Assembly (NCBI RefSeq): GCF_040712315.1
Contig: NC_134020.1
Coordinates: forward strand, 49,337,751-49,401,750
Length of the DNA stretch: 64,000 nt
DNA from: Castanea sativa
Lineage: Eukaryota; Streptophyta; Magnoliopsida; Fagales; Fagaceae
Reading direction: 5' to 3'
The notes below the pieces were generated by a model. The model made no database searches, was not told the DNA's origin, and worked only from the letters and a program-made list of their open reading frames with translations. Of the stretch, positions 10,494 through 20,842 are shown piece by piece (the first letter of the stretch is position 1; each line of letters opens with the position of its first letter). The position numbers and the translations under genes were made by a program.

Positions 10494-13433
10494 CTATGCC
10501 TTGGCCTTGGGAGGGGGATCTTCCTTGGACTTAGCCATAGCATCCTTGGCTTTGGGAGGGGGATCATCCTTGGATGTGGCCTTAGCATCCTTGATCTTGA
10601 GGGTAGCTGTTGATCCCTTGACCCCTGTTAGGGACTCAACCTCCTTGCCCTTGCCTTTCTCTTTGTTGGAAAAATACATGTTTGTATCGCATACAAAATA
10701 TACGCAGCGGAAAATTAACGAATCTACTTCATTCGTAATTGATAACATGTACTATGTAAGTTTTAGAATTTAAGAACAAGAAAGCGTACCTTGGTGTGGT
10801 AAAATTCAAAGCAAAGATCAGAAGTTCTTGAGAACACTTTTAATCTTTACTCCAATTCCACTTGATGCCCAAGAAGTGTGGTCTCTCAATTAGTTTTCAA
10901 GGAGAGAATAAGACAGTGTCCAACATTCACATACAAACCATTTCATTCCTTGTATGATCTTAATGAAAGACCCTTATGAAAAGTCTTATGAAATTCTGTA
11001 TGTTTCTCTCCTTATATATAACTGATTATCTAATTGGGCTAATCTTTTGGGCTTTAGTAAATGGCTTGGAGTGGGACCAAAAAGGAACAAATAAGACTCT
11101 AGCTCCAATGGGCCTTGGGCTTTTCTGTCAACTGTTGACAAGTCCAAAGTTACCATTAATTATATTCAATACCACTATATAAATATAATTGCACTCTAGG
11201 CCTTATTAATAAATTATATCTCAAGACTTTATTATACATGCAACCCCTTCATTAAAATATTCATAGTAATACAAAGTTATGAATATAGACTATTACTTTG
11301 AAGATTATTACATCTTAATCCACATTCAGGCCTTCTGTCCATACCATCTGGCAGTAGTCTCTGCAGACCTCGTCGAACTCCTTTGCCAGGCGGATCTCGG
11401 TCTCCTCTACCCCTTGGTTATAGGAGGCTTGCGTTGAGGCCTCCGCGGTCTCCTTAATGGTCCGGGCCACTTCCTTGGCCTTGGCCAGCTCTGCCTTCAG
11501 GTCCAAAACTTCTTGCTAGGCTGTAACTCGCTCTATTTCAGCATAGTGGAGCATCTTGCGTTGCTCCTTAGCTTGGCCTTCAGCGGTTTTTAGCCTTGCC
11601 TCAGCGTTTTGTCTCCCGCTTTCCTCCTCTATTAGCTTCGTGTTGAGGTCCTGGATTTTCTACTCAATCGCTCCCAAGGCCTTGTCAACATCGACCGGAA
11701 GGCTAGCCTCGGCCTTAGCCTTGTTCCGAGCATCGTTCACCCACTCCTCGACGGTAAACACCTCTTAGATGGCCAGCACAAAGGCGACAAACAAGCGCGT
11801 TACTCAAAGGAAAGAAAAAATGGAAGAAGATAACCAAAAAAAAAAAAAGCCGAGGAACTTACCAAGGCAAGATCCCGCTTCAGGGATAGGAAAAGCTCCT
11901 GCTGTTTCAATTTCTTTAAGGCAGTCATATCCTTAGGTAGAAGGACTTGTTGCTCTAGGGCTTCGACCAAGTAGTGGGCATGCCCTTTCTGGAACTCTGA
12001 GGGATGGCAGCCCCATCTAGCTCTAGTCGAGGAGCCCAAGGGGGGTTTTGGTGGTGCACCTCCGCCACTTCACGCTCCTCCTTGCTGTCGACAAAGGAAG
12101 CCTACGTTTGGCCCTTGGCCGTTTTTAGCTACTTCGGCTCCCTTTGCTAAGCCATTTTCCCCTCCTCGGTCTCGTCTTTCTCCTTTCTCTTCTTCTTTAG
12201 GTTAGGTATGGGGAGCAAGCTGCCTGGAGGAGGGAGAGGAGGGGGGAGAGCGGGAATGGGCTGGGGCGCCACAGGGTCCTTGGAAGTCTGCCCTTTAGCC
12301 TTATTTGCAAGGAGGTCCTTTAAAGTCCTCCTCTTGTTCAGGGACCATCTCTTCCTCTTCCTCTGAACTGCTGTCAATGCGCGCGATTACGAGGTCGGGG
12401 GCATGAACACCCGAGGTTTTGTCCAACTCGTCCTCTTTATCTGAGAGGTGGATGACAAGATCTCCCGCCTCCTCCTTTTCTTCCTCAAGATGGACTAGTC
12501 AATTTCCTCCTTGAGTGACAGTTGAAAGGAGGCAGTCTCTTCTCTTGGAATCGCTATTCTTAGGGGAGCATGTGGAAGAGGTCGGACAACTTGTACCACG
12601 TCTTCTCAGGCTAGAAAACTTGGCACAGTGACGTCTATGCGATTGAGCTGAGGATCGCCCGCTTGGATCGCATTGCCAACCTCTTGAAAGGAATCGGACA
12701 AGGGCTGAAAGTCGAGAATGAGATGGATAGCCCTTAATTGCCTGTCTTTACTCACGAACATCTTGGACCTGAGGACCATGTTAAGATCGTCGCCGTTAAC
12801 GAATCGGATGTGGGGGCCACGTATCTCTTATCTACAAACACAACCGAGAAGAAAAACCACAGTCAGAATAATGAACACCCAGTCAAAAAAAAAAAAAAAA
12901 AAAAAAGGAAAAAGGGGGAGATCACAAAACTAAGTCTAACGATGAGGGACCTAAACCTAAGACACCCCACCTGGCTCCCTCTCTTGGGTCAGGTAATGAA
13001 GACCGTCGTGCTATTCCCTAGAAGTGATCAAGTAGTTGTCCTTCATGCCCTTGTTAGACTTGGGAAGACTCGATACGAGCCTAACAGCTGAGGATCGGGA
13101 TTTAAGGTAATACCCGAATTCACCAAGTAAATGACACTTGTACATGAAAACGACATCGTGCCAGGTGAAGTTCAGACCCATATATGCATTAAGGGCGTCT
13201 ACACTGCCTAGAACCCTAAATAGGTTGGGCGCACATTGGTGTGGGCATAGCCTATGGGCAAGTAGGTAATTCCTAGTCACGCTAACCATGGGGAGAGTCA
13301 TTCCCCCTTCTATGAAGGCGATCATAGGAATGACCACCTCCCTCACGTGCCTATTGGTGTGCCATTTCCTTGAAGCGCAATACCGCAGGGAAACTCCTAA
13401 GGGGATATGGTATTTGACCCTAAATCCCTCCAT
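10494..13433 (-). pseudogene. antisense extra gene of the Tat element (putative gypsy-type transposon protein)
   Basis: Between integrase and the 3' LTR the minus strand carries broken coding pieces. 13433-13011 starts MEGFRVKYHIPLGVSL and includes IPMIAFIEGGMTLPMVSVTRNYLLAHRL and LFRVLGSVDALNAYMGLNF, resembling the N-terminal domain of plant proteins called putative gypsy-type transposon. 12377-12147 is rich in Lys and Pro; 12039-11800 and 11506-11315 give an Ala/Glu/Lys-rich, coiled-coil-like stretch; 10662-10494 gives a repeated DPPPKAK tail. The pieces follow the order expected of one spliced gene opposite to gag-pol. Stops, a poly-A tract (12885-12905) and a nested LTR break it. Its function in these elements is not known to me. 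Confidence 0.65.
10664..11312 (-). mobile_element. nested solo LTR, probably Ty1/copia type (649 bp)
   Basis: A block with TG/CA ends (TGTTGGAAAAATACATG to GATTATTACA on the plus strand) interrupts the antisense gene between KGKGKE and the upstream coiled-coil part. It is flanked by a 4-bp direct repeat, TCTT (10660-10663 and 11313-11316). On the minus strand a TATA-like tract (TTATATATAAGGAGAG) lies near 11010-11025. No internal coding sequence is present, so it looks like a solo LTR. A 5-bp duplication would be usual; only four bases match. Confidence 0.6.
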
Positions 13434-13995
13434 ACTGGCAGGGGGAATCTACCAGGTGTTTAAATCTACCCATCTAAACAGACTAGAGAGAGAGAGAGAG
13501 GAGAGGGAGGTGTCTAAGAAAAGGAGGAAGAAAATAGAAGGCTGAGGAGAAAATAGCCTAGAGATGAAAAATTTAAGAAAACGAGAGAGAAGTACATCGC
13601 AGGAACTCCTTGGGAATGGGAAGAGTAGAGAAATCTAGGAAGCTTGGGATTGTGGGAAGCCTGGAGAGTTCGAAAATTTACAAAGTGAGTGAAATGACTA
13701 TCCAGGAGCCTTATATAGAAGGCGGGCTTTGGGTGGGAGTTATCCCGCGCAAAATTTGAGGAAAAATGTCAACTGTAGGGTCTTCATCTCACCATTGGAT
13801 ACGAGAAACAAGATGTCGCCTGGAGCATTTAATGAAGCATTGCGGACTACGAAGCGTCAAGTACAGTTATGAGACACGCGAAACGACATTCGCACTCATG
13901 GGAGTTAGAGACACGTGTAAATTTAACTGCCTAAAGTCAAAACCCCATTTCTCTCCTCGAATGGGAGGAAACCAATGGGAATTTTGAGGGGCTAT

Positions 13996-14685
13996 TGTGG
14001 GGTACTAGAATTCCGAGTAAGGCAGTTACGCCGCATGTCATAGCATGGCCGAGAAGGGGAGTTTTTGTGCCAAGGAGTCCACATCCTTGAATTCTATGAT
14101 CACGTCATCAAAGGAGGCCTTATTGTGAGGAAAGCGCTTTGGGGTGGGGACTAGCATTGACGTGATTGAAGAGCTGGGGCTGTCACCACATTCAATGCAT
14201 CCTACCAAACCTCTTGGTTGTATTTATGTGGAGAAGACCCTTGAACAGTGCTGCTTTTGTTGCCGCATCTCACAGGGGTACAAGGAAGGTGGTTGATGGG
14301 ACTGACACTTGAGTGGTGGCCTGCGTGATCAACAAATGTAAGACTAAGATCATCTAAAAGGGCCTATATAAGGTAGAAGGTCCCCTGAGGAGAGGGGATC
14401 GGAAAAACACTGTAGCACAAAGAAATGAAATTGTAGACAAGTCTAATAGTGATATATTGAAGAACAAATCCTCCTCAGACTTATCCGAGGAGAATTATCC
14501 TTTTCAATAGTGTGTTTGCCTTCTATTTTTCCTTATCTCTTTGATTTTCTTGGCCTATGGTAAGCGCTATCTCACCCATGAAAGCCTAGCTTCGGAGCCC
14601 ACTTTCTAACAAATTTATGGTGTTGGGCTATTTGGGCTTGAGTTCTTCAGTCGTTTGGGCCCAGGAGTCAAATCTAGTCCTTACA
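13996..14685 (+). repeat. 3' LTR (690 bp)
   Basis: Starts TGTGGGGTACTAGAATTCC and ends GTCCTTACA, then the duplication GTGAG at 14686-14690. Just upstream is a purine-rich tract (GGAATTTTGAGGGGCTAT, about 13977-13994) that could serve as polypurine tract. Confidence 0.9.
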
Positions 14686-14690
14686 GTGAG

Positions 14691-15487
14691 ATTCTTTACT
14701 CAGCCTCATTTTTAAACACAAAAAATGTTACATCTCCCGTAAAAAAGGTGTTACATCAATCTTACATGTATATCAGTATATGATATAAATAAATAATAAA
14801 AATAAAAATTCATTCAAACCTTAGCTAAGATAGAATGTTAAATAAATAGTAAATATTTAGCTTTTAAGAAGAGTGATGCATGTCACTTATTAAAAAATAA
14901 ATTGGGAGGCTAAATGAAATAGTTCTTAAACAATACGAGAGACACACACACACACAATAAAATTTTCTTATAGGGATGGGTTTAAGTTGCACATTTTGTA
15001 ACTTATATCAGTAATTACATCAATTAATAATTTTCTAAGTTTTATTAGATATATATTTTTTAATTAATTTGTAATAATCACCTCACCTAAAAAATATTTA
15101 AATTTCAAGTTTTTTTTTAAATTTAAAAATTATATTAAAAAAAGTTTATAGACCATGTAAATGTGAGTATGTAATGTATGTATGTATGTATGTATAGAAT
15201 TTTTTCTTCTCAAATAAATTTGAAGGAAAGGATGGGATGAGAAGCCTTACACCATTACACGTACCTCCAACCTACGTAGCCGAAATAAATGCTAAAAATA
15301 TTATCAATTTTAGTATAAAAATCTTCACAACTGATGTGTCAACTTTTAAATACAAAATAAAAAAGAAATTGATAAATTTATTTATTTATTTTATTGTTAG
15401 TGTGATACCAAACACATTTATTGTCACATAAATTTCTTAGTATATTGTATTAAAATTGGTATTAGTTTTAGGATCTCCTTAAGTAAT
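14691..15487. other. AT-rich spacer, no gene seen
   Basis: Only AT-rich sequence, a short (CA)n run near 14943 and a (GTAT)n run at about 15173-15195 are visible. Confidence 0.75.
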
Positions 15488-15490
15488 TAA

Positions 15491-15772
15491 GGGTCCGTTT
15501 GGATACAGCTGAAAACTGAAAACACTGTAGCAAAATAATTTTTAAATATGTAAATAATGTCGTGAGACCCATTTTTAATGAAAAAGTGGCTGAAAAATGC
15601 GTGAACAGTGCATAAATAGTGCATGAACAGTACATAAACAGTGTGAATAGTGAGTGAATAGTAATTTTGTCCCCCCTAAAGCTGAAACGCGTGCAGCAGG
15701 AAGGGAAAAAAAAATGGCTGAAATGTGTTAAACGCAAACCGTGGACGCAATAATTTGAATCCAAACGCCACC
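15491..15772. mobile_element. Tourist/Harbinger-like MITE (282 bp)
   Basis: Imperfect terminal inverted repeats GGGTCCGTTTGGAT and (reverse complement of the right end) GGTGGCGTTTGGAT, flanked by TAA on both sides (15488-15490, 15773-15775). The inside carries repeated GAACAGTG / AAATAGTG words. The 3-bp TAA/TTA duplication and GG-starting ends fit PIF/Harbinger-derived MITEs. It has no coding capacity. Confidence 0.75.
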
Positions 15773-15775
15773 TAA

Positions 15776-16279
15776 ATTTTTGAACTATTATGCTAGGGAA
15801 GTAGGGATATTATAATTTTACAGTATAAATCTTACAAGTTAAGTTGGCACTAATCACATTCATTCTTAGGTTTTTTTTTGGTAATAAAATCATAAATAAG
15901 CTTTTAATAGTTTATATTTATATTTAGAAATTGAGTCATTGCTTTATAAAATTTAGGGTTGTTTTAATTTCATACACCACCTTGCACACACATTTTTATG
16001 CAGATGAATGTGCACTGAAATTGTGAGTTGAAGACACGATTATCAACTCGCGAGTTTAGTCCAAATTCACATTTGTGCAAAATGGTGTGTGTAAGGGGTT
16101 TTACCATAAAATTTATACTTATACGGTACAATTTGTAAAATTTTCCATTATAAGATTACCACGTTCACATAGTTTGATAACAGATTTGCAACATTGGAAC
16201 TGATGAACTATCAGTTTGATAAGAGGCTGGCCTTAGAGTATTCCAGCTTCAGATAATGTTACCACCACTCTTTATCTAA
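15776..16279. other. spacer with an imperfect inverted repeat
   Basis: No gene. At about 15970-16110 the left sequence ATACACCACCTTGCACACAC is imperfectly repeated inverted on the right (reverse complement ACACACCATTTTGCACAAAT), giving a foldback of roughly 140 bp that may be an old MITE. Confidence 0.5.
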
Positions 16280-16721
16280 GCATGCGTTTAGATTGCGTTG
16301 GGATGAAAATTTTTTGCCTTTTGCTGGAAAAATGGTGGGTCTCACAGTACTGTTTATGAACTTTTTTATACTATTTATGGGTTTCACTGCATTTTTGGTA
16401 CTATTTATGGAGAAATTATAAGGTCCACATGGTGGACAAGTGACGTGGTCCACCATTCCACTAAAAGAACATTATTTAAATTGTTGAGTTAATTTTTTTT
16501 TAAATAGAAATTAATTATTGACTCAGCAATTTTAAACACGTGAAAGTGTTTTAGTGGAATGGTGGACAAGTGACGTAGTCCACCAGAGGACCTTATAATT
16601 TTTCTTATTTATGGGCCCATTGTACTATTTTAACTATCTTTTATCTTTATTTACCGTAAATAAAGTACTTCTAATAATAAATTTTCAGTTTTAACCGAAT
16701 AAACAGTATTTAAATGCACCC
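16280..16721. mobile_element. second TAA-flanked MITE, interrupted by another MITE
   Basis: Left end GCATGCGTTTAGAT and right end (reverse complement) GGGTGCATTTAAAT form degenerate inverted repeats, flanked by TAA at 16277-16279 and 16722-16724. The internal ACTGTTTATG / ACTATTTATGG words resemble those of the MITE at 15491. A 195-bp element sits inside it. Confidence 0.6.
16411..16605. mobile_element. foldback Mutator-like MITE (195 bp) with 9-bp target duplication
   Basis: Flanked by the perfect 9-bp duplication TATTTATGG (16402-16410 and 16606-16614), typical of Mutator-like insertion. The ends are AGAAATTATAAGGTCC and the inverted GGACCTTATAATTTTTCT. The arms are inverted for about 55 bp, including GTGGAC...GTCCACCATTCCACT, so the element is nearly one hairpin. 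It carries no protein. Confidence 0.85.
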
Positions 16722-16724
16722 TAA

Positions 16725-18328
16725 TTCTTTGTATACTTTCGCTTTCGGTGTCTGTCTCCTGCATTCACAGACACCTCGTGAGTCCCCACTTTTAGGATAA
16801 GGGGCAATACGTCGTGCAAATCTTACTCCCACTTGACCACGTATTTCTCTTTGCATTTAGCACCCATCAAGACCATTTCCTTGGGTGTCTTCTACTTTCT
16901 CTGCTGTGCAGTGCGGTGCTCCATAAATTTACCATTTATGGGTGTATGTGAGTGACATAATAAAGAAGATAGAAAGAGAAAGAGTGTGTAGACAGTGAAG
17001 ATCAGTGGACTCTTTATTTGCAGAGTAAAAAGAACACGGGTCTTGTTGTAAGAGTTTTTCTAGCTAGGACACAAACTTTAACACATACTTTGTACTAAAT
17101 TGCTTAGTTTTCAAGTACTCCAATTATCAATTGACACTTAAAGAAGTCGTGAGAAAGTTTGTGTTAAATAATGCGACCTTAAGACTTTTTTGTTGTTCTG
17201 CTACTTCTGCTGTCACCAGAGAGAGAGAGAGAGAGAAAGGAATCCTACTTGTTATTGAAGTGAGTGTTAAAAAAGGCAAAAGAGCCAGCACATGAACATG
17301 TACTTTGCAGGCCTTGATGTTTGAGTCACCTCTCTTCCCTTGATTTTTACCATAATTTGCATCTAAACAGTGCTGCACCTTTCTTTTCTTCCTCCTTTTT
17401 TATTTATTTATTTATTGAGTGGGAGTGGGGTGGTTCTTAAAATAATCATATATTCCTTTTCCTGCAAGATGAATATTGAAAGAAACCCTTTTTATGCTAG
17501 TAAAATTATCAGATAATCTATTTGTTTATGATGTCCTGCTCCTGCATTAATTATTTGTTTATTGAGGGCCTCTGGAGTAGCTGAATAATAAAAATACCAT
17601 AAACAGGTGCACGTGAAATCTTATTCCTGCACTGTCAACAATCATATATAGTGCAGTGACAGTATCCCAACTTGAAATTTGGTTGGTTGTTTGAAATAAT
17701 CATCTCAGTTATCTGCCATCAATAATTCTTCTTTGACTGTCTAGTAAATGTTAAAATTATTAACTGTTTATCTTTTTTTTGTTGTTTTGATGCAAGTGAG
17801 CTCATGTTCCTGTATTAAATTTTTAGACATACAGTACATATTGAAAATGACATGACTTGCCTCTAATGCACCGGACATATGTTTGATTTTACCACATGTT
17901 TAAATTGTGTTAGCTCTAGTGCATTAGAGCCATACGAATGGTGTCAGCTCCAGTGCACTAGAGCCATAAGAAAAGTATAGCTCTTCCTGTTCTGTCAAGT
18001 GAAACTTAAATTTTCTACATACAAATATGTTCTAGACCTGCCTACCTATCCATGCACATGGGGTTTCCTTAAAATGATTATAATTCTTAAATTTTTGTAA
18101 GTTGTAGCAAAAAGGGAATAAGGGAGTCGGCATGGTGAAGCAGAAGAACCTTATCTCTTGACCTTATTCCTTTCCACATTCTTATCATATATGGGCCATA
18201 AATAGATCCATGTAGATTGTAGGAGCTGTCCTCATCACCTCGATTAAAGATAATTCATCAAATTGTTGTGATTAAGCAAATAAAATAATTTCAGCCCTTT
18301 ATAATTACCTTCTTCCTTTTTTTGCATA
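16725..18328. other. non-coding stretch upstream of MIR169
   Basis: No convincing coding sequence. A (GA)n run lies at 17217-17236. Two related imperfect palindromes, AGCTCTAGTGCATTAGAGCC (17912-17931) and AGCTCCAGTGCACTAGAGCC (17946-17965), lie 34 bp apart. Part of this stretch may be distal promoter of the microRNA gene. Confidence 0.6.
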
Positions 18329-18329
18329 C

Positions 18330-18338
18330 TATATATAT
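18330..18338 (+). promoter_or_regulatory. TATA box of the MIR169 gene
   Basis: TATATATGG lies about 140 bp upstream of the miR169 foldback. It is followed by a pyrimidine-rich leader (TTTCTTTCTTTCC, CTCTCTCTC) of the kind seen around plant start sites. A start near 18365 would give a leader of about 110 nt before the hairpin. Inferred from position and sequence only. Confidence 0.6.
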
Positions 18339-18493
18339 GGCCCCTGAGCTTTCTTTCTTTCCAACCACAGGCCTCTCTCTCTCACACACACACACATCTA
18401 CTAGTATTGTAGCGAAAAGCATGCAGTTTGTGATCCTAATAAAGATTAAATATCTTCAGCTAGCCTCGCATGTAGGGTGTAGAAAGAATTGTG

Positions 18494-18514
18494 CAGCCAA
18501 GGATGACTTGCCGA
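18494..18514 (+). ncRNA. miR169: mature miR169 (5' arm)
   Basis: This 21-nt stretch begins CAGCCAAGG and ends TTGCCGA. The final A is the miR169a-type end; many other family members end in G. It is the expected product of DICER-LIKE1 cutting. Confidence 0.9.
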
Positions 18515-18568
18515 CTCTTGGTAGGTTTTTTCCACTTCATAAATTCAAGTGATTTAGAGACTGAAGTT

Positions 18569-18589
18569 GGCAAGTTGTCTTTGGCTACA
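18569..18589 (+). ncRNA. miR169 passenger strand (3' arm)
   Basis: GGCAAGTTGTCTTTGGCTAC plus one base pairs with the mature strand with the usual two-base 3' overhang. G:U pairs and one terminal mismatch are present. The exact ends are inferred from the duplex geometry. Confidence 0.75.
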
Positions 18590-18608
18590 TGTTTCTTTCT
18601 TCTCCACA

Positions 18609-20100
18609 TGCCAGGCCTTCGGTGATCACATTATTACTTCTTAGCAATATATATTGGTATTACTTATTGATTCATGAAGCTACAACACCAGTTGTTTAAT
18701 TTCTTTTACTTCATTATTTCTACTAGTGTCTTGTCAATTATTCAGGGGTAGTATATATCATATGACTTCTTTAATATAATTCTTCCTACAATTTAAAGAT
18801 TCAATATGGGGATCTCACACTTTCCATCTTCTATCTGGAAACTTACAACCATTAGCCTTACTACCATCATAAATCCTTGTAATCCAATTGATACAGAATT
18901 TTACCCCTTATATCACTTTTTTTTTTTTTTAATTGTTTCAATAAGGGAGAGAAAAGGATTAGAACCCTAATTTTGCTAATAAGGGAGACCAGACAATACC
19001 ACTAAATTACAAGATTTTTAGTATTTTCATACAGCATTTTAGCCTATAGATCACATGTGTCAGCTTAGTCAAGCAAGCCTTTGGCATTTTCATAAGTGTT
19101 TGATGTTATGTATTAATATTAGCCTTTGGAGACCGAGCTTTAGTTGCTGAAAGTTTTGTATGATAGGAAAGTCCAAACGCAAATTTGGTCCGAGGCATAT
19201 ATGTCACAGTGCTTGGTACTCTAATTACCTGCTTGGATATAATAAAAGCTTTCTTCTTTTCTTTCCTCACTTTTTAATTTGAATTCTCTTTATAAACCAC
19301 ATGATACAAATGTAGTAGAATTCTGATTCATCAAAAAATGTAGTAGTAGATACTAGATAGGATCTTTTAGGGTATGTTTAAAACAGACCAAACATAGGGT
19401 TTGGTTTTAATCTGTGCAGCACATACTATCTAGAAATATTGTAAACCTTGTTGGCCATTGGGAATGGTCCAACATATTCTAATGATGCTGTCTTTTAGGT
19501 CAGATGGAGAAAGAGTAAACAATGCAAAGAATTGTAACAGTATTTTTCTTGCTTATTGATTATCAGGAGACAGGAGTAATTGTAGCATAAATTTTACCTA
19601 CCTTAAACAAAAACAAAAACGTAATCCACAACCATATTTACATTTAATCATGGTATCTCTTGCATGTTTCACTTTTTTCCCCCACTCTTTTCTTGAATAC
19701 ATTAGCTTATAGTCTTGATGTATTTGGTTGACATAGAGAAATTATATATTTATTTTAATGTGTTTGTAATTGGTTGACATGTATAGAAAAGAGAGTAATT
19801 AAATGATTTTTCTCCTCCTTTCCTTAATTTCTTGCTTGGCATGATATGGCCTAATTGTTTAGAATAACTTCCCTCCATGGTCAATCTTCACGTAGGGATG
19901 AATTTCACATTCATGGATTATAATTACTTGGTAAGTTTACTGTGGTCTTCTCTGATAGGATTATTAGTATGGGCTAATTCTATGTCAAAAATTTTCTTTG
20001 TAAGTTGCAAACTTTTCATGTATTGAATTTCATTTAAGTTATAATTACATTGCGTCAAGAGGATTAAAAGCTAAAGTTGGAGTTGCTTGCAGCAACATGA
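18609..20100. other. AT-rich intergenic stretch, no gene seen
   Basis: The 5' part may be the 3' end of the MIR169 primary transcript. I find no coding exon, RNA gene or clear transposon end. Confidence 0.6.
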
Positions 20101-20834
20101 ATCTTGCTCGAGCCAAATTCTCAAGTCAGTGAGCTTCGAGCAAGTTCAATAGAACTTCAAAAATTTGTTAGGCTGAATTTTTCGCCTAAAATTCACACAA
20201 CACTCGGTCGAGCTAGTTGGCACTTGAGAGAAAAATGTAATTTCACACCCCCCACCCCCCCCCCCCCCCCCCCCCCCCCCCAATTCTCCCATCAATTGCA
20301 CTCCTTTAGTGTCCCATAAAACTACAAAGTCTCATAAAACTACGAAGTCTCACCTTAATTTACAGAAGAGAGAAGATTTTTCCTTAGAGAGAATACCCAT
20401 CATAGCCTCTCTACCTTCACCCTCTCCAAATTACCACACCGTTGAGAGAAGATCAAATCCAACACTACCATTTACCCTTGTGAGCCATGGATTGCGTGAT
20501 TGGTTCTAGAAATCAAAGTGACTACCCCTAAACCTTCAAGTGGCCTTAAGAGTACCCATTAGCTTGGATTTGTCATTAGCATCTCAATTTGCTAAATTAG
20601 TACTATTGAGTAGAAAGGGCTAGCTGGTGCAACTAGTCGCTAGTAGGAGCGAGAAGCTCGGATACTATAGACTAGAAGGATTTGTAGGTGTAATGTATTG
20701 CAACTATCTTCTTTAGTAGATGCATTTGCTGGCTATGTCCTGGATATTTGTTTTTCTCACCGTAAACAGATCTTGTGTTTGGGATTTGTTGTGAATTGTG
20801 TTTATCCATAAAATATATAATTGACTAATTAATG
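20101..20834. other. repeat-like spacer with a poly-C tract
   Basis: No gene. Six C at 20248-20253 and about 27 C at 20255-20281 form an unusual homopolymer. The following sequence (AAACTACAAAGTCTCATAAAACTACGAAG) has a short internal duplication. The region could be the end of an old retroelement, but I could not identify it. Confidence 0.5.
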
Positions 20835-20842
20835 AATTAAAC

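Larger units (their letters stand above)
4051..14685 (+). mobile_element. complete but defective Ty3/gypsy Tat-type retrotransposon (10.6 kb)
   Basis: Two LTRs (4051-4755 and 13996-14685) start TGTGGGGTACTAGAATT and end CCTTACA. They are flanked by the perfect 5-bp duplication GTGAG (4046-4050 and 14686-14690). Order: LTR, primer-binding site, gag, protease, RT, RNase H, a second archaeal-type RNase H-like domain, integrase, a 60-bp tandem array, an antisense gene, LTR. The second RNase H before integrase and an extra gene 3' of integrase fit the Tat (Ogre/Retand-like) lineage. Many stops, frame changes and a mutated RT active site show it is dead. The LTRs differ at many sites and by small indels, so the insertion is not recent. 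Confidence 0.92.
18476..18608 (+). ncRNA. MIR169: MIR169 precursor hairpin
   Basis: The 5' arm holds a 21-nt stretch (18494-18514) that starts CAGCCAAGGATG and ends ACTTGCCGA, identical as far as I recall to mature miR169a. The 3' arm (18567-18589) reads TTGGCAAGTTGTCTTTGGCT and pairs with it almost fully when G:U pairs are allowed. Pairing continues outward: GTGTAGAAAG on the left with CTTTCTTCTCCAC on the right. The loop is about 50 nt. By family knowledge miR169 guides ARGONAUTE1 cleavage of NF-YA (HAP2) mRNAs and acts in nitrogen, drought and flowering responses. A TATA box lies upstream. It is intergenic and not covered by a transposon, which favours a real gene. Confidence 0.93.
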
